Source: Bacillota bacterium
GTDB lineage: Bacteria > Bacillota > Clostridia > Clostridiales > Clostridiaceae
DNA: 64,000 nucleotides
NCBI GenBank assembly: GCA_023435985.1
Contig: JAEZKY010000021.1
Location: forward strand, 21,364-85,363
Direction of reading: 5' to 3'
Shown: in pieces, positions 17,479 through 25,031 of the stretch
Layout: each line of letters opens with the position of its first letter
Numbering within the stretch: the stretch's first letter is position 1
Notes under the pieces: model-generated
Databases searched by the model: none
What the model saw: the letters and a program-made list of their open reading frames with translations, nothing else
What the model was told of the DNA's origin: nothing
Translations under genes and position numbers: made by a program

Positions 17479-18897
17479 ATGAGTACATTAGTATTAGATC
17501 CAATAACAAGATTGGAAGGACATTTAAAAGTTAGTGTAACACTTGATTCAAGTAATACTGTAACTGCAGCTCAAGCGACAGGAGGGCTTTATAGAGATTT
17601 TGAAAATCTTCTTTTAAATAGAGTGCCAAAGGATGCAGCTTTTTTAACACAGAGAATATGCGGATTATGTCCTGTTTCACATGCAGTAGCTTCCTCAAAG
17701 GCAATAGAACAGGCAGCTAACTTTACTCCAAGTTTACAAGCCTTACTTCTTAGAAATCTTATACAAGGATCAAATTATCTTTCAGACCATATATTACAGT
17801 TCTATCATTTGACATTGATGGATTATATTCAGGGACCACAAGCTCAGCCATGGACTCCGACATACAGTCAAGATCATAGATTTAATTCAAGTGATAACCA
17901 AGCATTAGTTGATAATTATATAAAAGCATTATCAATTAGAAGACAAGCACATGAGATGGGAGCGATATTTGGTGGAAAGCTTCCACACGTTGCAAATGTT
18001 GTTCCAGGAGGAGTAACCGCAATACCTTCAACAACAGATATAGATAATTTTAAAAATTGCTTAAATGAAGTAACAACTTTTATTACAAATACATATCAAG
18101 CAGATGTTAATAAGCTAGCATCAACTTATGGTGATTACTATAATGTTGGAAAAGGTTATGGTAGCCTAATAACTTATGGTGTTTTTGATATAGACACAAA
18201 TGGAAACAAATTATTTCCGCGGGGGATTGTAAACAATGGAAATATAGAAAGCTTTGATCAATCTAACATTCAAGAATACGTAGGACATTCATGGTATTCA
18301 TCGCAATCTGGAGTAAATCCTGCTGGAGAAGATACGATACCGGATTATGGAAAATCAGGAGCATATACTTGGCTTAAGGCTCCGAGATATGATGGACAAC
18401 CTTATGAAGCAGGTCCTTTAGCAAGAACATGGATAAGTGGTGATTATAAGAATGGTGTATCAGTTATGGATAGGCACATGGCAAGATATATTGAAACAGC
18501 TAAAATTGCAAGTAATATGAGTACATGGATTGATCAAGTAGCAACAGGTACAAGTGGATATACAGATATAGGAACTCCGTCTTTAGGAAACGGAGTAGGG
18601 TTAACCGAAGCACCAAGAGGAGCACTTGGACATTGGGTATCAGTATCAGGATCAAAGATATCAAAATATCAAATTATCACCCCAACATGCTGGAATGCAT
18701 CACCAATGGATGACAATGGTAATGTTGGACCAATTGAAAAAGCTTTAATAGGAACTCATGTAGCAGATACAACTCAACCTGTAGAATTATTAAGAATTGT
18801 TCATTCATTTGATCCATGCACAGGATGTTCAGTACATGTAATGTCACCAGATGGAGTTGAAATGTCTAAATTCATAGTGGAAACTTTAGGAGTTTAA
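17479..18897 (+). CDS. [NiFe] hydrogenase large (catalytic) subunit
   Basis: Carries the NiFe(CN)2CO site. The N-terminal motif RICGLCPVSHA and the C-terminal DPCTGCSVH supply the four nickel-binding cysteines. A 19-residue extension follows DPCTGCSVH (starting VMSPDGVE), the peptide removed by the maturation protease encoded 3 bp downstream. There is no signal peptide, so export is expected as a complex with the Tat-tagged small subunit. At 472 aa it is somewhat shorter than proteobacterial enzymes (about 560-600 aa). Confidence 0.94.
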   Translation: MSTLVLDPITRLEGHLKVSVTLDSSNTVTAAQATGGLYRDFENLLLNRVPKDAAFLTQRICGLCPVSHAVASSKAIEQAANFTPSLQALLLRNLIQGSNYLSDHILQFYHLTLMDYIQGPQAQPWTPTYSQDHRFNSSDNQALVDNYIKALSIRRQAHEMGAIFGGKLPHVANVVPGGVTAIPSTTDIDNFKNCLNEVTTFITNTYQADVNKLASTYGDYYNVGKGYGSLITYGVFDIDTNGNKLFPRGIVNNGNIESFDQSNIQEYVGHSWYSSQSGVNPAGEDTIPDYGKSGAYTWLKAPRYDGQPYEAGPLARTWISGDYKNGVSVMDRHMARYIETAKIASNMSTWIDQVATGTSGYTDIGTPSLGNGVGLTEAPRGALGHWVSVSGSKISKYQIITPTCWNASPMDDNGNVGPIEKALIGTHVADTTQPVELLRIVHSFDPCTGCSVHVMSPDGVEMSKFIVETLGV

Positions 18898-18900
18898 CTT

Positions 18901-19359
18901 ATGAATGATACTGTCATCATCGGAATAGGAAATATACTTCTAAAGGATGATGGTGTAGGAGTTTATGTTATAAGGCAATTAGAAAATGAAGAACTTCCAG
19001 CTAATGTTGAATTAGTAGATGGAGGTACCTCTACATTAGATACATTAGGTTATTTTTTAGAATATAACAAAGTAATAGTTGTAGATTGTTTAAGGGCAGG
19101 GAATAAACCTGGCACTATTTATAAGATTAATCCAGAAGAGATTAAAGATTATAAAATGGAAAATTTATCAATACATGATGTTCAGATATTAGATGTAGTT
19201 AAAATGGCAAATATGCTAGCTAAATTTCCTAAAGTTATAATATTTGGAGTAGAACCTGAAGAAATATGTTTAGATACAGAAATGACTGACAATATAAAAA
19301 ATAAAATACCAGAAATTATAAAACATATTAAAGTTGAGCTAAATAATAAAGATGATTAA
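18901..19359 (+). CDS. Hydrogenase maturation protease (HyaD/HybD/HoxM family)
   Basis: Nickel-dependent endopeptidase that cleaves the C-terminal extension of the large subunit after nickel insertion. IGIGNILLKDDGVGV (residues about 5-19) is the family signature, with further candidate nickel ligands in VVDCLRAG and SIHDVQILD. Position 2 of the EG motif is DG here, a common variant. The start lies 3 bp after the large-subunit stop. Confidence 0.92.
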   Translation: MNDTVIIGIGNILLKDDGVGVYVIRQLENEELPANVELVDGGTSTLDTLGYFLEYNKVIVVDCLRAGNKPGTIYKINPEEIKDYKMENLSIHDVQILDVVKMANMLAKFPKVIIFGVEPEEICLDTEMTDNIKNKIPEIIKHIKVELNNKDD

Positions 19360-19379
19360 TTATAAGTTAGGTGAGTGCT

Positions 19380-19721
19380 ATGCATGAAGTTTCAATTATG
19401 GAAAATGCAATAAAAATTGTTCAAGAGAAAGCAAAAGAAAACAATCTAAAGAATATATTCAAAATTACAATAAAGGTTGGAAAACTCTCTGGAGTAATGC
19501 CAGAAGCTTTAGAGTTTGCATTTCAAGGCTTATCAAAAGGAACGATGGCTGAAGGTGCACAGTTTTTAATAGAAAAAGTTAATGCAACGGCTAAATGTGA
19601 TGATTGTAAAATTACATTTGAAATAGATCATTTTAATAAATTATGCCCTAAATGTAATAAATTCTGCACTAATATTTTAAGCGGATATGAACTTTATATA
19701 AATACAATTGAAGGAGAGTAA
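19380..19721 (+). CDS. hypA: Hydrogenase nickel-incorporation protein HypA
   Basis: Nickel metallochaperone working with HypB. I chose ATG 19380 because the mature N-terminus MHE (Met-His-Glu) is the HypA nickel site and TAGGTGAG precedes it; the GTG at 19371 would displace it. The zinc site is formed by CDDC and CPKC (about residues 71-94). Length 113 aa is typical. Confidence 0.94.
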   Translation: MHEVSIMENAIKIVQEKAKENNLKNIFKITIKVGKLSGVMPEALEFAFQGLSKGTMAEGAQFLIEKVNATAKCDDCKITFEIDHFNKLCPKCNKFCTNILSGYELYINTIEGE

Positions 19722-19727
19722 AAAAGA

Positions 19728-20390
19728 ATGAGTGAAATTAAAGTAGTAACTAATATACTTCAAACCAATGATGAAATAACAGCAAAAAATAAAAAAGTGT
19801 TAGATGAAAAAGGAATTTATGTTATTAACTTAATGAGTTCTCCTGGATCAGGAAAGACTTCAATACTTGAAAAAGTTATTACTAAGTTAAAAGCTGAATT
19901 AAAAATTGCCGTAATTGAAGGTGATATTTATACGACTAAAGATGCTGAAAGAATTGAAGCACAGGGAGTACAAGTTGTGCAGATAAATACTGGAGGAGCA
20001 TGTCATTTAGATGGTGATATGATTAAAAATTCATTAGATTCATTGAATCTTGAAGGTATTGATCTTCTTGTAATAGAGAATGTTGGAAATCTTGTATGTC
20101 CTGCTGAATTTGAAATAGGTGAAGACATAAAAATTTGTGTATTAAGCACAACAGAAGGAAATGATAAGCCTCTTAAATATCCTTTAATGTTTGAAAAAAG
20201 CAGTGCAGTTATTTTGAATAAAATAGACTTGCTTCCATTTACTAATTTCAATAAGGAAGAATTTTATAAAGACATAAATTCTTTAAATGCTAATGCTATA
20301 ACCTTTGAAACCAACTGCATTAAAGATGAAGGCATTGAAGAATTTTGCTCATGGTTAAAAGGAAAGGTTGCTGAAAAGCGCAACAAATAA
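19728..20390 (+). CDS. hypB: Hydrogenase nickel-incorporation GTPase HypB
   Basis: GTPase that drives nickel transfer from HypA into the large subunit. The P-loop SSPGSGKTS lies near residue 37, and NKIDLLPF provides guanine specificity. It lacks the N-terminal histidine-rich nickel store seen in some HypB proteins. It starts 6 bp after hypA and is followed by the tat genes. Confidence 0.94.
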   Translation: MSEIKVVTNILQTNDEITAKNKKVLDEKGIYVINLMSSPGSGKTSILEKVITKLKAELKIAVIEGDIYTTKDAERIEAQGVQVVQINTGGACHLDGDMIKNSLDSLNLEGIDLLVIENVGNLVCPAEFEIGEDIKICVLSTTEGNDKPLKYPLMFEKSSAVILNKIDLLPFTNFNKEEFYKDINSLNANAITFETNCIKDEGIEEFCSWLKGKVAEKRNK

Positions 20391-20493
20391 AAAAATTATA
20401 GAAACCATTCAGCTGTAGATTTTTACACATCTGATCTTCGAATGTAGGTGAGAAAAAATCTGGCGGCGAATATATTTTTAGGAGGAGAGGAAT

Positions 20494-20697
20494 ATGCCAA
20501 GAATAGGATTTCCAGAATTAATAATAATATTAGTGATTGCTTTAGTGATCTTTGGACCAGGAAAGCTACCATCAGTAGGTAAGTCTGTTGGAGAAGCTAT
20601 TAAAGAATTTAAGAAAGCTTCAAGTGATCTTACAAAGGGGGAAGCTATTGTTACTGCTGATAAAACTGAAGAGAAGAAAGAAGAAAAGCAGGAGTAA
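20494..20697 (+). CDS. tatA: Sec-independent translocase TatA
   Basis: Pore-forming TatA subunit. One N-terminal membrane helix (residues about 6-21) is followed by FGPGKLPSVGKSVGEAIKEF, the amphipathic helix signature, and a charged tail. 67 aa; GGAGGAGAGG precedes the ATG. No TatB is present, as in other Gram-positive minimal Tat systems. It is embedded in the hydrogenase maturation operon. Confidence 0.93.
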   Translation: MPRIGFPELIIILVIALVIFGPGKLPSVGKSVGEAIKEFKKASSDLTKGEAIVTADKTEEKKEEKQE

Positions 20698-20703
20698 AAA
20701 TGT

Positions 20704-21438
20704 ATGATAAAGAGTGAACAGATTGTTCAGATAGTACATGCTTTAGAAAAAATTAGAAAAGTAATAATAGCAATAATTGTAATTATAGCTATTGCTACAG
20801 GAGTTATGTATTTTAGGGCTGATTATATTATTAGTATGTTAGTTAAGCCGCTTGATGGAAATAATCTATATTTCATAACTCCTACTGATGGATTTATGGC
20901 AAAAATGAAAGTTGCATTTTTAGGAGGGGTTGTTGTTTCATCTCCTATAATATCTTATTTATTAGTATATATAGGTGCTTCTAAAATCAATAAAAGAATT
21001 AGATGGCTGCTTTACTTTGTCATAATTCCATTTGCAGTAGCACTATTTATAGGAGGAATTTTATTTGGATATAAGCTTTTATTGCCGTCAACTATAAAAT
21101 TTCTATTAGATTGTGGTAATGAATTTATGCAGGCAAATTTGTCTGGCAACGATTATTTTTCGTTTATTGGAACATTATTGCTTACTATAGGCTTGCTTTT
21201 TGAACTTCCTCTTATTCTTATTGCTTTATCAAGAATAAAAATGGTCAACTCTAGAATGCTAAAAAGTAAGAGAAAATTTGCGATAATGGCTGCATTAATA
21301 ACTGTAGCTTTTATTGCTCCTTCCTTAGATGCTATGACTTTTATATTAGTGACTATGCCTATAATTGCTTTATATGAAATCAGTATTTGGTGTATTTGTT
21401 TACTAGAAAAAAAAGATAAGGTAGCTGAAATACAATAA
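20704..21438 (+). CDS. TatC-like translocase subunit 1, divergent
   Basis: Six-helix TatC-family membrane protein (244 aa) that diverges from canonical TatC. The N-terminal HLxELRxR signature is replaced by VHALEKIRK. The cytoplasmic-loop glutamate after helix 2 that contacts the twin-arginine motif is missing: the segment reads YIGASKINKRIRW where TatC2 has NPGLTGKEK. It keeps the overall hydrophobic profile and the TPTDGF segment equivalent to ITDGF. It may be a structural or regulatory partner of the second TatC; this is inference. Confidence 0.8.
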   Translation: MIKSEQIVQIVHALEKIRKVIIAIIVIIAIATGVMYFRADYIISMLVKPLDGNNLYFITPTDGFMAKMKVAFLGGVVVSSPIISYLLVYIGASKINKRIRWLLYFVIIPFAVALFIGGILFGYKLLLPSTIKFLLDCGNEFMQANLSGNDYFSFIGTLLLTIGLLFELPLILIALSRIKMVNSRMLKSKRKFAIMAALITVAFIAPSLDAMTFILVTMPIIALYEISIWCICLLEKKDKVAEIQ

Positions 21439-21475
21439 AGAAGTTTATTTAAATATTAATTTTAGAGGTAATTGT

Positions 21476-22213
21476 ATGGCTAATGAAAAAATAAAGGAAA
21501 TGTCTGTAGTAGATCACCTAAGTGAGCTAAGAAAGAGATTAATAATAATTATTATATCAATAGCTGTAGTAGCAGGAATAATATATGATAAGGTTTATTA
21601 TTTAATCAAGATATTGATGTATCCTATAGCCAAGTTTAATTTAAATCTTGTTTATTTTTCTATAACAGACGGTTTTATAACTAGAATGGAAGTATCAATA
21701 TTTGCTGGAGCTATAATTGTAAGTCCAATAATATTATATGAGATTTCAGCTTTTATCAATCCGGGACTTACCGGTAAAGAAAAAAGTTTGTTATATAAAA
21801 ATTTATTTTTTATAATTATTTTGTTTCTTTCCGGGATGTTTTTTGGATATATATTAATGATACCACTTGTTTTAAATTTTCTTATATCTTATGGAGAAGC
21901 CTATATGACTCCATTATTTTCTGGAAGTACATATTTCAATTTTATAGGTATCTTCTGTTTCTTTATAGGCATTGTGTTTTTAATTCCTTATGTAATTGTC
22001 CTTTTAGGAAAAATGTCATTATTAAGTGCTAAGAGACTTAAAAAGTGGAGAAAATATATTATTTTATCAACGTTAACTCTTGAGGGGATATTTATATCTA
22101 ATGCTGGTTTATTTACTTGTGTAATTTCAATTTTACCAATAATTATATTATATGAAATAAGTATATGGATTGTTTATTTTGTGGAAAGAAAAATGAGGAG
22201 AAGTAGAGATTAA
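21476..22213 (+). CDS. tatC: Sec-independent translocase TatC, canonical
   Basis: Signal-recognition component of the Tat pathway. The conserved DHLSELRKRL (residues about 11-20) and INPGLTGKEK (with the glutamate that recognises twin-arginine signals) are present, followed by the usual six-helix pattern. 245 aa. It lies 37 bp behind the divergent TatC paralogue. The hydrogenase small subunit is the obvious substrate. Confidence 0.9.
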   Translation: MANEKIKEMSVVDHLSELRKRLIIIIISIAVVAGIIYDKVYYLIKILMYPIAKFNLNLVYFSITDGFITRMEVSIFAGAIIVSPIILYEISAFINPGLTGKEKSLLYKNLFFIIILFLSGMFFGYILMIPLVLNFLISYGEAYMTPLFSGSTYFNFIGIFCFFIGIVFLIPYVIVLLGKMSLLSAKRLKKWRKYIILSTLTLEGIFISNAGLFTCVISILPIIILYEISIWIVYFVERKMRRSRD

Positions 22214-22266
22214 AATATAAAACTCTACGTACCAAGAAAGAGACAATAATTATAGGAGGGTTTACT

Positions 22267-22491
22267 ATGTGCTTAGCAGTTCCAGGGAAAGTTTTAAGTT
22301 TAGATGGATTTAAAGGAGTTATAGAAATAGGCAGTATGAAAAGAGAAGTTTTCATGCATTTAATTCCAGATGCAAAAATTGGACAATATGTTCTTATTCA
22401 TGCAGGCTGTGCAATAGAAACAATTGATGAGGAAGAAGCAGAAAAAACTCTAGAATTAATAAAGGAGTTATCAGACAATGAAATTTGTTGA
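22267..22491 (+). CDS. hypC: Hydrogenase maturation chaperone HypC
   Basis: Small chaperone that carries the Fe(CN)2CO unit with HypD and docks on the large-subunit precursor. The invariant N-terminus MCLAVPGKV includes catalytic C2. 74 aa. The ATG follows TAGGAGGG. The gene overlaps hypD by 14 bp. Confidence 0.95.
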   Translation: MCLAVPGKVLSLDGFKGVIEIGSMKREVFMHLIPDAKIGQYVLIHAGCAIETIDEEEAEKTLELIKELSDNEIC

Positions 22492-23560
22492 TGAGTTTAG
22501 AAATGGAGAATATGCTAAAGGCCTCGTAAAATTACTGCAAAATATCACAGATGAAAAGATAAATATCATGGAAGTCTGTGGTACACATACTATGGCTATA
22601 TTTAGATATGGTATAAGAGACATACTGCCAGGCAATGTAAGGGTAATATCTGGACCAGGATGCCCGGTATGTGTTACGCCTCAAAGTTATATTGATACTG
22701 CTTTAGGACTGACTTTAAATGAAGATGTCATAATTGCGACCTTTGGAGATATGATAAGAGTGCCAGGAAGAAAGACTTCTTTAATGAAAAGAAAAGCAGA
22801 AGGTGCGGATATTAGAATTGTATATTCACCGATGGATGCATTAACGCTTGCAGAAAACAATTCATCAAAAAAAGTAGTATTTCTTTCAGTTGGATTTGAA
22901 ACAACAACGCCAATGACAGCGATAACTGCCATAGAGGCAAGGAAGAAAGGAATAAAAAACTTATTTTTCTTGACAGCTCATAAGGTTGTTCCTCCTGCAA
23001 TGAAAGCTCTTGTAGAGGATAAAGAAATCAATATAGATGGATTTTTACTTCCAGGACATGTCAGTGCTGTTATAGGTAAAAGGCCATATGAATTTTTAAG
23101 CAATGAATATAATATTCCTGGAGTAATAACTGGTTTTGAGCCTTTAGATATACTTAAGAGTTTAAACACACTTATAAATATGATAGATAAAAGAGATTAT
23201 AAAATAGTGAATGAGTATAAAAGAATAGTAAGAGATGATGGAAATTCAAAGGCTTTAGAATATTTAGATAAAGTTTTTGAGATAACTGAAAGTACATGGA
23301 GGGGAATAGGCACTATTCCTAATAGTGGATATAAGTTTAATAAGGAATACGAAGATTTTGATGCTATAAAGCATTTTGACATAAACTATAAAGATCATGA
23401 TGGAAGTCCAGGCTGTAGGTGTGGTGACATACTTAAAGGGAAAATAACTCCTTTTGAATGTCCATTGTTTAGAAAAGCCTGCACGCCGGAGAATCCAGTA
23501 GGTTCCTGTATGGTATCCTCAGAAGGTACCTGTGCAGCTTACTATAGGTATAGTTCTTAA
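22478..23560 (+). CDS. hypD: Hydrogenase maturation protein HypD
   Basis: Fe-S scaffold protein on which the Fe(CN)2CO group is assembled with HypC and HypE. Signature segments include VCGTHTMAIFRYGIRD, GPGCPVCVTP and the C-terminal cysteine cluster (GCRCGDI, ECPLF, RKACTP, GSCMVSSEGTCAAYYRY). 360 aa. The stop codon forms the edge of a dispersed repeat that separates it from hypE. Confidence 0.95.
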   Translation: MKFVDEFRNGEYAKGLVKLLQNITDEKINIMEVCGTHTMAIFRYGIRDILPGNVRVISGPGCPVCVTPQSYIDTALGLTLNEDVIIATFGDMIRVPGRKTSLMKRKAEGADIRIVYSPMDALTLAENNSSKKVVFLSVGFETTTPMTAITAIEARKKGIKNLFFLTAHKVVPPAMKALVEDKEINIDGFLLPGHVSAVIGKRPYEFLSNEYNIPGVITGFEPLDILKSLNTLINMIDKRDYKIVNEYKRIVRDDGNSKALEYLDKVFEITESTWRGIGTIPNSGYKFNKEYEDFDAIKHFDINYKDHDGSPGCRCGDILKGKITPFECPLFRKACTPENPVGSCMVSSEGTCAAYYRYSS

Positions 23561-23815
23561 GCAGAGAACCCAAATCTATGATTTGATGATGGTCGCTTAC
23601 TCTGCGAGTACTCAGCGAACGAACGTGAGTCGAGTTTCCTCTAGAGCTTGTTCCGCTTACTGCTTGTCACGAACTTGTTTCGGGAGCATGTAGAAATTGG
23701 TGCATGTTCACATTTAGAACTTTCCAGCGAAAATTTCACAAGTCCTATGGAATAAAAATGTATGTGATTTCGGTAAGCTACCACATAAATTTAGTTTTAA
23801 AGTTGGATATCTATA
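23558..23815. repeat. Composite dispersed repeat between hypD and hypE
   Basis: The left part (23558-23638) resembles 15931-16010, and the right part (23716-23815) resembles 14950-15049. The two related units lie apart upstream of the hydrogenase genes but side by side here. The middle (23640-23715) contains short GC-richer stretches without coding potential. No terminator was recognised in this 289-bp gap, so readthrough to hypE remains possible. Confidence 0.7.
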
Positions 23816-23849
23816 TAACAATAAATTTACTCTTGGGGGTGTAGAAATA

Positions 23850-24857
23850 ATGGATAATAAAATATTATTAAGTCATGGCAGCGGAGGAAAACAAGCAAAT
23901 AATTTAATTAATGATTTGTTTTTAAAGTATTTTAATAATGAAATAATAAATGAAATGAATGATTCAGCGCAGTTTGCCTTAAATAGCAGTAAAATTGCTT
24001 TTACTACTGATTCTTTCGTAGTTAAACCTATGTTTTTTAATGGTGGAAATATTGGAAAGCTTGCAGTTTGCGGTACAGTAAATGATTTGGCCATGAGTGG
24101 AGCTAAGCCTTTGTATTTAACCAGTGCATTTATGATAGAAGAAGGCTTTGAATTAGAAAAACTAGAGTTTATTGTAAAGTCTATGGCGGAAGCAGCAAAA
24201 GAAGCAGGAGTTCAAATTATTGCTGGAGACACTAAAGTAGTTGAAAAAGGCGGCGTGGATGGAGTATTTATCAATACTTCAGGAATAGGGACAATTTATG
24301 AAAATACAAACATTAAAGCAAGTAATGCTAAGGCTGGCGATGTAGTTATTGTAAATGGAACATTAGGAGATCACGGAATGACTATTATGTGCCAGCGAAG
24401 GGGAATAGACATACAAGGAGATTTAAAAAGCGATTGTGCACCTCTAAATTCTCTTGTAGATTCCATGCTTGAAGTATGTTATGAGATCCATGTGTTAAGA
24501 GATGCTACAAGAGGCGGTGTTGCAGCGGTATTAAATGAAATTGCAGATGCAAGCAAAGTATCTATTGAATTAGATGAAAATTCAATTCCTATAAGTGAAG
24601 AAGTGAAAGGAAGCTGTGAGCTTTTAGGTTTAGATCCTTTATATGTTGCAAATGAAGGCAAGCTGTGTTGCTTTGTTCCAGAAGCATATGCAAGTTATGT
24701 GCTTGAAGCAATGAGAAAGCATTCACTTGGTGTTAATGCAGCGATTATTGGAAAAGTAGTAGAACAATCATCACAAAAGGTTTATTTAAAAACTATTATA
24801 GGTGGAAAAAGAATAGTAGATATGCCTTCAGGAGAGCAATTGCCTAGAATTTGTTAG
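23850..24857 (+). CDS. hypE: Hydrogenase maturation protein HypE
   Basis: PurM-like enzyme that dehydrates a C-terminal thiocarboxamide to thiocyanate, the source of the cyanide ligands. SHGSGGKQANNLI (N-terminal) and the essential C-terminal PRIC (cysteine as the last residue) are present. 335 aa. GGGGGTG precedes the ATG. Confidence 0.95.
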   Translation: MDNKILLSHGSGGKQANNLINDLFLKYFNNEIINEMNDSAQFALNSSKIAFTTDSFVVKPMFFNGGNIGKLAVCGTVNDLAMSGAKPLYLTSAFMIEEGFELEKLEFIVKSMAEAAKEAGVQIIAGDTKVVEKGGVDGVFINTSGIGTIYENTNIKASNAKAGDVVIVNGTLGDHGMTIMCQRRGIDIQGDLKSDCAPLNSLVDSMLEVCYEIHVLRDATRGGVAAVLNEIADASKVSIELDENSIPISEEVKGSCELLGLDPLYVANEGKLCCFVPEAYASYVLEAMRKHSLGVNAAIIGKVVEQSSQKVYLKTIIGGKRIVDMPSGEQLPRIC

Positions 24858-25031
24858 GATATCGATGAACAATATATAAAGTAAGAAGATTTAATAGACA
24901 GATAAAGGATTAAGTAATGCATAAAATTAAAAAATCAAATGTACATCTTGAGATGTAAACTATAATCATGTTTTACAAGAATATGAAAAATTTATTGGAA
25001 GGCTAAAAGGAAAAGCTCTGAATTTTTATTG

